Shown here: positions 6,830 to 17,800 of the stretch, in pieces
Layout of the letters: the number at the start of each line of letters is the position of its first letter
Position numbering within the stretch: the first letter of the stretch is position 1
Virus record (IMG/VR): IMGVR_UViG_3300009184_000065
Coordinates: 1-48,924 of that record
DNA from: a virus
DNA: 48,924 bases
Direction: 5' to 3' (one strand)
Program-made: the position numbers and the translations under genes
Notes under the pieces: generated by a model
What the model saw: only the letters and a program-made list of their open reading frames with translations
Databases searched by the model: none
What the model was told of the DNA's origin: nothing

Positions 6830-9646
6830 TTAAGCACCTATAGCGTCAAGTCTTTGTTTTAAATTAATGATTTCCAGGCTTTGTTTTTGTATTAGAGATA
6901 GCATTCCTGGAATTATAATGTTTGTGTTCCATCTCTCTGGGGTTCCATCATCATTATAGTCTACAGCAGATGGATATACCAATTCAACTTCTTCTGCTAT
7001 AAATCCAGGCATTAGGACTCCGAATCTTTGATCAGATTCCGAAAGGTGCTCTGCGTTATATTTAAAGGCTCTAACTGGAATATTTAATAGATTTTCTGGA
7101 TTTAATGCGTCTATGGTATCTATATCAACAATATCAGTTTTGTACCTTCTACTTGAAGATGTGTTTACTCTTAAAAATCCGCTTGACTGTGTTATAAAGT
7201 TTGCGGTAGTTGCCGTACCTAATGCATTAGCGTATATATTTCCGCCAGAAAGTAGTTTAGTTTTTACTGTAGTTCCGTTGTCATCATTATCTGCACCTGA
7301 GTGTCCAACCATTAGGTTTCCGCTCATTCTTAAGTCATTCCATCTGTATGTTCTTGTTCCCAGATCAATATTTGGAGCGCCTGGCATGTATGGATAACAA
7401 TGAGATGTCCATCCTCCAATAGATGTATTTTTAAATCCAATTGATCCTACAACTAATCCAGTTACTCCGCTTAGGCTTCCTGCTGAATCAATATATGCAG
7501 CTGTATCTGATGATGTATTTACAGCTAGTCTTCCACCAAATGTTCCACTTGCTCCAGATATATTTCCGTTAAATACTGCGTTTCCATTGGAGTTGATTGA
7601 AAACATTACTGCTCCAGCGCTGTTATACGAAGCAATGCCTTGGCTATTTAATATAACCATATTTGCACCTGCTGTAGCTGTAGTATCTGTATTTATCTTA
7701 AACCCTGTTGAAGTTATTGTAATACCATTAGATGTTATAGATGTAACTTGATTTTCAGCATTAGCAACAAGATACCCACCTGCAGTTAGCTTTGCGTCTA
7801 CAGCTGCTTTGGTTGCATATGAAGTATCAGTTCTTTGTGTCCATACAGATCCTGTCCAAGTTTTTATTATATTACCCTGGCCAGTGTCGATCCATATGTC
7901 TCCTACCTTTGTTGCAGTAGGTGTAGTTGCTTGTGCAAATGTAGCATTCTTTGCTCCAACCGAGGTGCTTAGCGATGTGCTTAGAGCTGTTAGATCTGTT
8001 GTTTTTGCATATCCTTCAATTTGTGGAGAGCCTGTAAATATAGCTCCTGCTGCTGTTAGAACTCCAGTTGTAGAAACTCTGAAAGGAGCATTTGATGATG
8101 ATGTGGAGCCAACCCAAATTCGATAAGTTGTATCTGTTGCGCTTAATCTAACTGCAGATGCCAATGTTCCAGTTTTATCTCCAACTGAAATATTACCATT
8201 ACTATCTAAAATGGTATTGTTTTTTGAAATAGTTCCTGTAGTTTGTGCACTTCCATCAATTGTCCATCCTCCGATATATCCCTTACGAGCATCAATCGTT
8301 CCGTCTTTTGTAATTGAAACTGTTGCATCTGTGACTAGTCCGTTATACGCAAATAGGCCTTCGCTATTTAATCTTAAGCGAGCTCCTGATGTTGCGGATG
8401 CTCCTGCATAAAGGCTTCCGCTTGTAGTGCCTCCTGTTGGAATTGCAAGCTGAACGTTGCCTGTAAATTTGCCTCCAGTAGCTTCAATGCTTCCAGTTAG
8501 GTAGAGGTCAGTACCGTTCCAATAAAGGAACTCGCTAGAGTTTCCTACTCTAAATTGTCCTGTAGTTAGCCAAAAATTATTACCAACATTTGTTGTGGAC
8601 TTGTTTAATAAAATTCCGTGATAGGTTCCTGCTGTTAATGTTGGGCTTGCTAAAGGCTCTGTATTTAAATTAATGCTTTGAGCAATTCCTGTTCCTATTT
8701 TAAAAAGGTCTTGGGTTGCTCCGCCGATTGCTATAAAAGATTTAAGTCTTGCAAGAGCTCCTGCTGCTGTTCCATCTGCATCTGAAGCTATAAATGTGCT
8801 TGTTGCTGCGCCAGTCCAGTTAGTGGTGTCGTAAGGTGTTTTTGCTGCAACCTGATAATAATATGTTGTATTTGGAATTAATCCCGTTGCGCTGTAGGTA
8901 TTGGTTGTTCTACCAGAAACTGAAGCATACTCCCACAGTGGTGTGCCCGTTGCTGGGTTTGTTGTAGACCATCTTAGTGCATACCCAGCTGTCTTTGTAT
9001 CTGTTGCTACCGCCCATGTTATGTTTGATGCTACGCTAAATCCGCTTAAATCTTTTGGATCAATTGATGCTGACGCAGAAGTGCTTGTTGGGTTTGCAAC
9101 AGTGTAGGTAGTATCTGGATCTGGATTAAGAGGAGTAACTGTTAATATAGGAGACTCTGATCTATTTGTATCAAGCCACTTATCTCTAACTACAACCTTA
9201 ACCCATCTTTGTGCCGTACTCCCAGTCTGGATTGTTATGTTAGTAGAATTTCCTACATAAACAATATATGGAGCAGAAAAATCAGCAGACAAGCTTTCAT
9301 AAACAACAACATCTTCTTGTATGCTTAATGGATCATTGTCAAACTTAATTCCATACGCTCTGTATGATGCAGTTATGCTTAAATTTATAACTGGCTTAGT
9401 TAGGTTTGGAATATCAAATCCAAGCTCTACAATTGGAGAACGCTGTCCTTCAGTTAATTCTTTTGTTTCTGCATCTTCATATAAGTATGTAAACCAAAAT
9501 CTGTATTTCTTGTCTTTAACAAGAGGAAGTCTAATTATTTTATCGTAAGATCCTGTAGGTGCAGATTTAGCAGCATCCGCTGATTGTGTTGTAGTTTTTT
9601 CTAAATCTGGCGGAGTATATCCTTTCCAAGAAGCTGTCGTTGGCAT
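6830..9646 (-). CDS. Tail fiber with fibronectin-III region and C-terminal S74 chaperone
   Basis: A 938-residue virion protein. After an N-terminal beta-rich region there is an Fn3-like domain (about 185-290, with NTTYYYQVAAKTPYDT). Long repetitive beta-helical fiber segments follow (GTIDARKGYIGGWTIDG, NGNAVFNGNISGASGTF). The last ~110 residues are an intramolecular chaperone of the S74/endosialidase type: SSSRRYKTDI, then AEEVELVYPSAVDYN, then a terminal helix. S74 domains trimerise the fiber and then cut themselves off at a conserved Ser; S and K of the SSSRRYK segment are present. Host receptor binding is the likely role. The gene lies 1 nt after the preceding tail gene, without a clear ribosome site. 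Confidence 0.8.
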   Translation of the reverse strand: MPTTASWKGYTPPDLEKTTTQSADAAKSAPTGSYDKIIRLPLVKDKKYRFWFTYLYEDAETKELTEGQRSPIVELGFDIPNLTKPVINLSITASYRAYGIKFDNDPLSIQEDVVVYESLSADFSAPYIVYVGNSTNITIQTGSTAQRWVKVVVRDKWLDTNRSESPILTVTPLNPDPDTTYTVANPTSTSASASIDPKDLSGFSVASNITWAVATDTKTAGYALRWSTTNPATGTPLWEYASVSGRTTNTYSATGLIPNTTYYYQVAAKTPYDTTNWTGAATSTFIASDADGTAAGALARLKSFIAIGGATQDLFKIGTGIAQSINLNTEPLASPTLTAGTYHGILLNKSTTNVGNNFWLTTGQFRVGNSSEFLYWNGTDLYLTGSIEATGGKFTGNVQLAIPTGGTTSGSLYAGASATSGARLRLNSEGLFAYNGLVTDATVSITKDGTIDARKGYIGGWTIDGSAQTTGTISKNNTILDSNGNISVGDKTGTLASAVRLSATDTTYRIWVGSTSSSNAPFRVSTTGVLTAAGAIFTGSPQIEGYAKTTDLTALSTSLSTSVGAKNATFAQATTPTATKVGDIWIDTGQGNIIKTWTGSVWTQRTDTSYATKAAVDAKLTAGGYLVANAENQVTSITSNGITITSTGFKINTDTTATAGANMVILNSQGIASYNSAGAVMFSINSNGNAVFNGNISGASGTFGGRLAVNTSSDTAAYIDSAGSLSGVTGLVVGSIGFKNTSIGGWTSHCYPYMPGAPNIDLGTRTYRWNDLRMSGNLMVGHSGADNDDNGTTVKTKLLSGGNIYANALGTATTANFITQSSGFLRVNTSSSRRYKTDIVDIDTIDALNPENLLNIPVRAFKYNAEHLSESDQRFGVLMPGFIAEEVELVYPSAVDYNDDGTPERWNTNIIIPGMLSLIQKQSLEIINLKQRLDAIGA

Positions 9647-9647
9647 T

Positions 9648-10610
9648 TTAGAAGTTTAACCCTAATCTATATTCTATATCCATCTGTCTTCCGATTGATT
9701 TTATTATTGGGTCTGTAAGAACAGATCTGCTAATAAGACCATAATCTGATCTAAATGAATCTTCATCATTAATTCTAAGCCCATCAAATAATACATTTGT
9801 TGAGCCTGAAGATTTTGCTTTTGCTCCAACCGATACTTTAATTATTGAAGAGTTGTCTGGAGTTCCAGCGCCAAACCCACTTGAGTACAAGTTGTTTAAA
9901 GTTAATTGTTTAATCTTGCTTCCAATTGCTGGGTCTCCAGCATATCTAATTTCATAATAATTAGTAGAAGAGCTATAGAATCTAACAAATACATAGTCTA
10001 GATTTAAATCGCTTTGAACATATGCAAGTGTAAGACTGTCATTTGGGCTATACCCATTTATGTCTATATCTATGCTGGATGAATACTGTTTACTATTTGA
10101 AGCTGCTGCTGTTAATGATAAATGATTTGCTCCAATTCTTGGAGTTGGAGAAGTAACTGCTGTTGAATAGGACCCGTCATCATTTGTCCATTGCTGATAA
10201 TCTGAAAATGTTGATATAGATTTGCTTGCATAGTCTGTTGACCCAAGTGTGACACTTGGGAATAAACCAATTTCAGAAACAATTCCAGAAACATCTACTG
10301 GTAGGGTTGTTTTGTAAACAACTCCATAGGTGCTTAATCCTGATGTTGTGCTTGTCTGTATATTAACACTTGAAATATTTACCTGTGATCTATAAAATTC
10401 AAAGTCTAATCCTGTATTGTTTTCTGATGCAACGGTTGAGCCTATTCCAACAGCTATGTCTTTATTGTTTGTTGTTGCTTGCCCTGCCAGGTACTGGGTT
10501 ATATATCTCTTACCAAACTTGGTGAGAATGTTTTTAGATCTATAAATTTCTTTCCCGTCTTCATAAAAGCGGTACTCTCCTTGTAACAATAAGTTATTGT
10601 CCATATCCAT
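9648..10610 (-). CDS. Minor tail protein (320 aa)
   Basis: A beta-rich protein rich in Ser, Thr and Tyr. Its N-terminus reads LLLQGEYRFYEDGKEIYRSKN, followed by KFGKRYITQYLAGQA and an EIGLFPS segment. That N-terminal pattern is common in phage tail-tip and receptor-binding accessory proteins. The second half (about 165-300) looks like a carbohydrate-binding-type beta-sandwich (LDYVFVRFYSSSTNYYEIRY), but no catalytic residues stand out. It overlaps the upstream gene by 17 nt and is followed directly by the S74 fiber. Structural role likely; exact position in the tail unknown. Confidence 0.65.
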   Translation of the reverse strand: MDMDNNLLLQGEYRFYEDGKEIYRSKNILTKFGKRYITQYLAGQATTNNKDIAVGIGSTVASENNTGLDFEFYRSQVNISSVNIQTSTTSGLSTYGVVYKTTLPVDVSGIVSEIGLFPSVTLGSTDYASKSISTFSDYQQWTNDDGSYSTAVTSPTPRIGANHLSLTAAASNSKQYSSSIDIDINGYSPNDSLTLAYVQSDLNLDYVFVRFYSSSTNYYEIRYAGDPAIGSKIKQLTLNNLYSSGFGAGTPDNSSIIKVSVGAKAKSSGSTNVLFDGLRINDEDSFRSDYGLISRSVLTDPIIKSIGRQMDIEYRLGLNF

Positions 10611-10956
10611 TTACTCCTACTACTTCTGCTCCGACATGATTTTTTACATTAAATTTAAATTCTACGTATTGATTTTTATTTCCATCTGTTACAAGCGTTT
10701 TACTTATTAAAGTTATATCCTCTAGGTTTGGAGCACCAAGACCAGCAAGTGGGTCATCTTCAATTTCTTCTTCAACATCATCTATAAATGCTTCATTGTC
10801 ATCCTGTATACCTTGAATCTCTGCTTGAGTTAAAGTAGACGGATCTACAATTAGATACAGGTCTGGGTTAAGGACCTCTATAAGCTTATCTCCTGGAAAT
10901 AATAATAGCTTTTTGGCTTTAGGTGATTTAGATGCTTGTTGTTTTTGGTTACTCAT
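10594..10956 (-). CDS. Small tail-module hypothetical protein (120 aa)
   Basis: The N-terminus is basic (QQASKSPKAKKLLLFPGD). The middle is very acidic (DDVEEEIEDDP) and helical, and the end is a short beta-rich stretch. No known domain is evident. The start has no Shine-Dalgarno sequence; TGGTAGAAT ends 6 nt before the ATG, so a separate leaderless transcript may begin here. Position between the large tail-tip protein and receptor-type proteins suggests a minor virion or assembly protein. Confidence 0.55.
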   Translation of the reverse strand: MSNQKQQASKSPKAKKLLLFPGDKLIEVLNPDLYLIVDPSTLTQAEIQGIQDDNEAFIDDVEEEIEDDPLAGLGAPNLEDITLISKTLVTDGNKNQYVEFKFNVKNHVGAEVVGVNGYGQ

Positions 10957-10962
10957 ATTAAC

Positions 10963-10971
10963 ATTCTACCA
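10963..10971 (-). promoter_or_regulatory. Putative leaderless extended -10 promoter
   Basis: On the minus strand TGG-TAGAAT is followed by 6 nt (GTTAAT) and then the ATG at 10956. The -35 region is weak (TCGATT, 17-nt spacer). The same GTTAATATG junction occurs at the leaderless start at 704. Confidence 0.45.
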
Positions 10972-10973
10972 TT

Positions 10974-13900
10974 TCATCCAGTATAAATCGATCTGCACAT
11001 TAAATTTGTGACAGGTGCGCTTTGGTCATCATAGCTATTTTCTACTGTGAGAACAACATATTTCCCTACTGGGTATGGGGGGGTTACGTCTTCTGAGGAA
11101 TAAAGCTGGTTTTTAGGATATGATATTTCAACTACATCGCCTATCTGTATTAAAGGATTAATAAATGTCTCTATGCTGACAACCTTTTGTTGCTTAGCCC
11201 ATTGTTTTGTAATCCACTCAGATAGCTTGGCTGCCTCTGTTTCTTTTTGTATCCATAGGGAGTCAAATGCAACTTCTTCCGCCCTATCTGCATCGGTAAG
11301 CTTAGGATCAATGTATTCAAATGAGTCTGATGGGGTTATTTGATTACCCACAATAACAAATGATTTTTGCTGACCATTGGCAAGGTCGGTAAACGTTCCA
11401 GTATTATTCATAACAAATACGTCCATTGTAAATGGGTCAAGGGAAGATCCTACCAGGGTTACGTCATTGTTTTGAACTATTACTGGATATAGGGGATAGC
11501 CTGGAGAGTTTGTGTATCTTCCAGTTATTCTTCTTAGCTCACGGGCAACTGGACCGAACTCTCTTAGCCATACATCTGTCTTTGGCTTATCACTCTTATT
11601 AAATATAAAATCGCTAAATGATTTTACCATGGACGAGTTGGTTGAAAGAAATCCTGCATAAGCATCAAATGAAGTAGTGGATCCAAAGTCTTCTTTTGTA
11701 ATGCTTGCTGTGTAAACATAATCAAATGATGTTGTTCCCTGTAATGAGGCTATTCCTATTTTATTTGTAAGGGTAAGTGGTGAAGAATCTGTAACTCCTA
11801 TTATCTTTCCATTTAATGAAATTTTAAATACTCTATTTTCTGTAGAGCCATTCATAATCGTCATTGCTTTAATTTCAACCTTATATAAATCTCCGCCATT
11901 TATGTTTGTTATAATAGTTCCGTCTGCGTCTTTTTGGCTTGTTATCATGGCCACAGGCTTGCCAGCAACTATCTTATAGAAATTAACATCTCTGTATGTC
12001 TTATCTCCGTTGTTATTCTGAGAAGTTCCTATGGACAAAAGGTATCCGCTTTTGTTGTCTGCACTTAATGAAAATGCAATTCCAGCAATTGTCATCTGAT
12101 TACCTGTTTGTTTTTTTGTGTCTTTGTCTACCATTAATGGGAAATACATGTTAGCCCCAATAACAAATGCATTGTCTGACCCTGAGCTGTATTGGGCTTC
12201 AGCAGTTGCTATCTTATATATCGTATTAGGTATGTATTTATCATCAGTTGGCTTTGCTGGATCAGAACTTGGTACATACTTAACGTCTTTGGCAAATATT
12301 GTAGCCATTGATCTTGAAACTCCATTATACAAAAGCCTTTGTCCGTCTGAGCCATTCGGATCATATTGTGGAATGCTTGTGGTTAACATTGAACCTGGGC
12401 TATCTGTAAATACTCCAGTTTCTGAGTTCCATTCTTTTTGTGTCCATCCGTCATCGGAGTTTCCTAAAAGGTGTGTCATGTCTTTGTCCATTGCTGCTTG
12501 GGTGTAAGAAGCGGTTACTGGCCCAAGTACACCAAATGCATTTCTTGTTTTAATTCTATAATTGTTAGTTGGTTTAAATGATGATGGGGTAGCAAGACCT
12601 TGAAATTTAGCAACATCAGAATCTGTTGCAATCCATTTATACTTTGTAGTTCCAGTGCCTGTCTCTGTGTAGCTGTATTCTATGGCATCATATTCTATTA
12701 TTTCTTTTTCTATAACAAGATACCCGCTAAATGTATATTGAGCTGAACCTAGTCCAGAAATTACTACTGGTTCACAAGAGACTATTCCCTTGCTTGCAAC
12801 CTCTCCTGAGTTGTTTGTATAAGACGGCTGTGTTGGCAGAATGTTATTTACTATAGCAGATGCTCCTAGTGTTATGACTGGGGCATCATATAAATTTTCT
12901 CCTGTTCCTCTGTATGAACTTACAAGCTGAGGTGTATAAACTATCTTAACGGCTTTAACCGATGGAACATTTTCAACTGAAATAGAAGAAATATTTGCAA
13001 GATTAGATCCTATATTTCTGTCTCTTAGTTTAAAGCTAGTTTGCTTGTCTGCTTTAAATATATAGTCTCTTGGGTAAAATTGTAAAACATCAAACTCGTC
13101 AAACGTTGCTATCATCTGTGTGTCTTTACAAAGATCTTGTATGTGTTGCCATACCGTCTTGCTATTATCTGTATACCAGTGATATGGTGTTATAACAGTT
13201 GTATCTGTAGTCGTAAGGTTAAAGTTATAATTAGTAAATCCAACTGAATCTAGTAGCCTTCTTATAATAGCAACCGATGTCATGTTGTCACAAACAATAT
13301 CTGGTGGCTTAATGTATTGTAGCTCCTTAGCTCCATCAAGGCCAGTCAGACTAATATCTCCGAACTCGCTTACTGAAAATGATTCTGTGTAAAACACGCC
13401 TAGGCTAATCTTGTCTGATCCAATTTTTACAAATGGCTTGATTATTACGTCTTTGTATAAATTAAATTTGTTTTTATTAAATGCTACGCTTTTGTCATAA
13501 GATTCGTATGCTCTGTCGTATCCATTTATATCTAAGAATATAGAGTTGGATGTGACATCTCCTACTGGAATTATTCCAGATACGTCGTCTGATGAAGACT
13601 TGTTTATAGTCATTGAAACTAATCTGCTTGTAATATCTACTACATATCTAGGTGATAGCTCTATTACTCCTACAAACCCGCCTGCGGTATCTAATGAAGA
13701 TATCTCTAGTTTAAGTCCGCTTAAATCAACTCCTGCAGAAGGAGTTGTAAATTCTGTTGTTGTCCACGCTGTTCCGTTCCAATACAGATTTACTACGCCA
13801 TTCATGGCATCTGTTACTAGAATGTTTGATACCACTGGAAATTCAGTCCCAGTAAGTCCTATTAGCTTAAGCGACCAATTAACTGGTTTTGAGTGTGACG

Positions 13901-14390
13901 TTTCAAATTTAACCACTATCTTATTTGTAACTGCAGTTTTGCCTGCTGGATATACTGCAGTCAATACGCAATTAGATAATGATGTTGATCCCGCTGCTGC
14001 TTGTGGGGTTACCCAATATTTGTAAACCATCTTAGATCCTGAAAAATATAATCTAGATGGAAAATTTGCTGCAGTCTTATACTTATCTACTACGCCTGAT
14101 GCTGCATCTTTAGTTAGGCTTGGGTCACCAGCAATCATATATTTAATTCCTGCCAATTTAGGTCTTCTTGGATCAAGAATTGATGACACTGGGAATAGCT
14201 TTTCAAATGGCTTGTATGTGTATCCCGATGCTTGGTCTGTTTTTGTTACAGTGAGTACACCGTTTGGATCATCAATCTTTGCCCCATCAATCAATGCATT
14301 CATATTATATTCAACCCAGCATCCATTTTGCATAGATATTGATTGAGATTGATTTAGAGTAGTTATTGTTTCAGGTGCTGCTGTTAACAT
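10974..14390 (-). CDS. Large minor tail / tail-tip protein (1138 aa)
   Basis: A large structural protein following the tape measure and one small tail gene, in the usual position of siphovirus tail-hub and tail-tip proteins. The first ~480 residues have hub-like character, for example KIGSDKISLGVFYTESFSVSE and a DISLTGLDGAKEL stretch. A middle part looks like a concanavalin-type beta-sandwich (about 700-930). The C-terminus returns to hub-type sequence (KVVSIETFINPLIQIGDVVEIS). I chose the ATG at 14390 because it overlaps the upstream stop (TAATG) and has GGAAGAAG before it; a longer in-frame start at 14423 lacks support. It probably initiates tail assembly and forms part of the host-contacting tip. 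Confidence 0.72.
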   Translation of the reverse strand: MLTAAPETITTLNQSQSISMQNGCWVEYNMNALIDGAKIDDPNGVLTVTKTDQASGYTYKPFEKLFPVSSILDPRRPKLAGIKYMIAGDPSLTKDAASGVVDKYKTAANFPSRLYFSGSKMVYKYWVTPQAAAGSTSLSNCVLTAVYPAGKTAVTNKIVVKFETSHSKPVNWSLKLIGLTGTEFPVVSNILVTDAMNGVVNLYWNGTAWTTTEFTTPSAGVDLSGLKLEISSLDTAGGFVGVIELSPRYVVDITSRLVSMTINKSSSDDVSGIIPVGDVTSNSIFLDINGYDRAYESYDKSVAFNKNKFNLYKDVIIKPFVKIGSDKISLGVFYTESFSVSEFGDISLTGLDGAKELQYIKPPDIVCDNMTSVAIIRRLLDSVGFTNYNFNLTTTDTTVITPYHWYTDNSKTVWQHIQDLCKDTQMIATFDEFDVLQFYPRDYIFKADKQTSFKLRDRNIGSNLANISSISVENVPSVKAVKIVYTPQLVSSYRGTGENLYDAPVITLGASAIVNNILPTQPSYTNNSGEVASKGIVSCEPVVISGLGSAQYTFSGYLVIEKEIIEYDAIEYSYTETGTGTTKYKWIATDSDVAKFQGLATPSSFKPTNNYRIKTRNAFGVLGPVTASYTQAAMDKDMTHLLGNSDDGWTQKEWNSETGVFTDSPGSMLTTSIPQYDPNGSDGQRLLYNGVSRSMATIFAKDVKYVPSSDPAKPTDDKYIPNTIYKIATAEAQYSSGSDNAFVIGANMYFPLMVDKDTKKQTGNQMTIAGIAFSLSADNKSGYLLSIGTSQNNNGDKTYRDVNFYKIVAGKPVAMITSQKDADGTIITNINGGDLYKVEIKAMTIMNGSTENRVFKISLNGKIIGVTDSSPLTLTNKIGIASLQGTTSFDYVYTASITKEDFGSTTSFDAYAGFLSTNSSMVKSFSDFIFNKSDKPKTDVWLREFGPVARELRRITGRYTNSPGYPLYPVIVQNNDVTLVGSSLDPFTMDVFVMNNTGTFTDLANGQQKSFVIVGNQITPSDSFEYIDPKLTDADRAEEVAFDSLWIQKETEAAKLSEWITKQWAKQQKVVSIETFINPLIQIGDVVEISYPKNQLYSSEDVTPPYPVGKYVVLTVENSYDDQSAPVTNLMCRSIYTG

Positions 14391-14851
14391 TATACTTCTT
14401 CCAGGCCTATAGAAACATCCCAAAATTCTTGTGGAGAATCAGCAGTCTTTTCTTTTACATTTCTTTTAACCACGGTAAATGAACATGATGTAAATGACAT
14501 TAATAGTATCTCGTCTCTAGCCGCAACTCCGTTGTATGATATCTTTACCTTAAATGTATTCTTTCCCTTGTCTCCATGATAAAACGTTCTAATAGAAGCC
14601 GCTCCATATCCGCCATCAACAGTCATGGCGTCATTTGTTGGCAGCATGCTCCAACTAGTATTTATAGTTTTCTTATCAGCAATCCATACTTTTCTAAGTG
14701 TCCCGCCCGACATTCTTTGAGTCTTTTCAATCCTCTCAGTATCAATTGAAATTGGTGACCTATTGTGTTCTGACAGCTTAACCCAAGTTGGGGTATCTGT
14801 TAAAGAGGTATCAAGATATAAAACCGATCCTACTGGCAAAGTCATTGTCAT
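14390..14851 (-). CDS. Minor tail protein after the tape measure (153 aa)
   Basis: A beta-rich protein immediately after the tape measure gene, overlapping it by ATGA. Segments such as SPISIDTERIEKTQRMSGG, TINTSWSMLP and IRTFYHGDKGKNTFKVKISY resemble small tail-tip components that actinobacteriophages often encode at this position. It could be the distal-tail adaptor that joins the tail tube to the tip; this is inferred from gene order and size. Its stop overlaps the start of the large tail-tip gene, so the two are translationally coupled. Confidence 0.65.
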   Translation of the reverse strand: MTMTLPVGSVLYLDTSLTDTPTWVKLSEHNRSPISIDTERIEKTQRMSGGTLRKVWIADKKTINTSWSMLPTNDAMTVDGGYGAASIRTFYHGDKGKNTFKVKISYNGVAARDEILLMSFTSCSFTVVKRNVKEKTADSPQEFWDVSIGLEEV

Positions 14852-17800
14852 GTTTTAATACTCACATTCATTGGGTTTCCTACCATTTTAGCATTTAGTT
14901 TACTATCTTGTCCAATAGCTTGCTTTGTCATTGAAACAACTTGTCTAACAAATGCATCTGTGTTCATTCCTTCAGATGGGTATATGTTTTGAGTAAGGTT
15001 AATTACACTGCCACCGCTTTGTGAATCACGCATTGGCTCAAACATTTTTGCTGCTTGATTTACATCATATCTTGGTGATGAGAATGGTATCTTGGCCATA
15101 TTAGGAATAACCATTCCTCCAAATGCCATTTCTGGTCCACGATCTCCAACAATTGTAGGAACTTTTGGATTAAGCTTCATAGCTCCATAGCCAGCTTTTT
15201 CTACATAATAATTACCATACTGACCTGCTGCAGAAATTTTCCATTTTGTGCCATCTTTATCTAAAAACATTGTGCCCTTAGTTCTGCCTTGAACACCAGC
15301 TGCAGACAGAGCACCTTCTCCAACTGTATTTTTCATGACGCCAGTTGTTGATACTGCATAAGATATAGCTTTAAGTGGTTTTCCATTTGCATCTACGCTT
15401 GCAGACAAATCAGCCTTTTTGCCATTAATAATAATATCTCCGCTACCCATTGTAATTCCCTTTGAAGAAAGAGCGCTAGTAACTGCGTCCATAGGCTTAC
15501 CCATTAACTTGAGAGTTTCTGCTGCAACATCTACTCCCTTTACATCTCCCTTAAAAGCACCGACAGCTTTTCCATTTGTTAATAAGCTTGCAGCATCTCC
15601 TTGTCCCGCCTTGGAGTCTTTGATATAATCTGCAACTGTTTTTCCTGCAGCAATTGCATTTAAAACAAGAGTTACCATTGCTTTATTAAAATCTTCAATT
15701 TTTTGTCTTTGAGTTGCAATTTTATCTGCAAGCTTTGACAGTCCTTCTCCAGCTAGGTTTGCTTTATCTCCAAGCTTTTCTTGTGCATTATTAATTGCAT
15801 CAATTTTTTCTTGTAGTTTTGCATTAATTCTATCTCTTGAATCTTCAATAGACTTTTTTTGTGAATTGTATTGCATTGTTGATTCAAGCTGTTTTACATC
15901 TAGACCTGCTTGCTGAGCTGTAGATGTGTCTCCTCTTGCTATTGCTGAGTCGTACTCAACCTTCTTTTTAGCAATTTCATTTGCTATGTCGCCTTCTTGC
16001 TTAGCTGCATCTAAGGCCTTTAATCTTGAATCTGCAAGTTTATTATTTGCATCAATTTGTTTCTGAAGAGACTTTAGCTGATCTCTTGTACTAATTTGCT
16101 GAGCAACTGATTGTCCCTTGGCTGCTTTCTGCAATGATTTGTATTGACCCTCAAGTCTACCTAACTCCTTGTATTGAGCTTTTAATAAACCATTTTCATT
16201 TTGAGTTGCAATTGCTGCACTTGCAACATCTGCAATTTTAGATAGAGTTGCAACAGCTTCAGAGCCTAGATTTGCCAGGTTGCCAGTAAAGCCTTTGGAT
16301 GCAAGATTCATTTTTTCAAATAAACTTACTAGCGTATCTGCTGGATTTAGAACATTAGCAAGAGCTGGGTTTTGTTTAATCATTTCTTCTCTAGTTGCTG
16401 CTGTAAGTTTAGTTTTTGAAGATTCAAGATTGTTAAGTCTTTTCAGCATTTTTTCTTGAGCTTCATACTCGGTTAATATTGGGACGCTCTTATCTTTCTT
16501 ATTTTCCTTTTTACTCTTATCAATTAAATCTTGTATGCCTGTATCAATAGCTGTAAGCCCTGTATTTACTGCACCAGCGCCTTCTACTCCGCCTTCTGCT
16601 GCTGCCTTACCATATCTTCCAACAGCTTGGGCTGCTGCATCTTGTTTTGTTTGTATATTATTGAATTTTGAATTCTTAAGTGTATAGTCGCTTGCAGTTA
16701 AAGCCTTATCGGACATCTTAAACATAGCCCAAATTTTCTTAGTGGCATCTTCTGCAGATAGACCTGCAGCCATTAATTGAATCTTAAGATCTTCAGCAAG
16801 CTTCTTGGTATTTTTTTCTCCCTTGGTCTGGTTAATTAATTTAACCTGATCAGAATAGACTGACTTAACTTCTTTTCTAAGCTTCTTATACTCTTCAACA
16901 GTCATTCTAATTGGAGTGTTAGCATTTTGCATGCTCTCATAAAGTAGCTGATTTTTTTCTCTTAAAGCTCTAGTAGTTTCAACTATATTTGCAAGCTTAG
17001 AGTTATAATCAGTATATTTAAGCCCAGCCTTCTTTGCAGCTTCTTCTGTTAATCCGTACTGAAGTGCACCAATTCTTAAATGCTCATTATGCGCTTTCCA
17101 TGCCTTGACTGCGCCGTAAACTGCAAGTGAGCCAACTGCAAGACCAACATTTAATCTTGTAAGTCCAAATCCAATTTTTGCAAGCATTGAGCTAAGTGGC
17201 TTTCCACTCTTAGCCATTGATTCTAGGCCAGCGCCGTAGCGACTTAGTATCTTTCCATCAGTGCCTCTTGCAACGCTACCCATTGGTCTAGTCATAGACT
17301 CTGGAAGCTTTGAAACCATGCCCTTAATTTTTCCAGGTTGGGCTGTGCCGTCTCCACCCATTTTTTGCATGCTTGCAGTCATAATCATTTGTGGCAAAAC
17401 AAAAGATAGGGCCTGCATAATTGTTTGAATCATAGGATTAGCAATTTTACTTGATAGCATCATTGGTATTAATGAAGCTGCTATCATTCCTACTTGACCA
17501 CCAACACCATACTTGTTATTTGGTACTATTCCTCCCGAGTTTCTTGGAACAAATAGTTCTGGGCCCTTTTCTCCAACAACGTAGGCCTGGCCAGCATTTA
17601 CTGGGCCACCCATTTCTCTTTTCTCTAACCCAAATATAACTTGCTTTAAAGATTCTGTAAGAGGTGTATCTTTTTTAGATTCCCAATTTAAATATTTGTT
17701 TCTAAGTATATCTTTATCTATAGGAGATAGTTGCTTAAGAACATTTCTATCTCCAATAAGATCTGATGCAGCTGATCTTACTATGGAATCTAATACGTCT

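Noticed and set aside
13546-14025. Plus-strand open frame of 159 codons
   Set aside because: Antisense to the large tail-tip gene, with no ribosome site or coupling.
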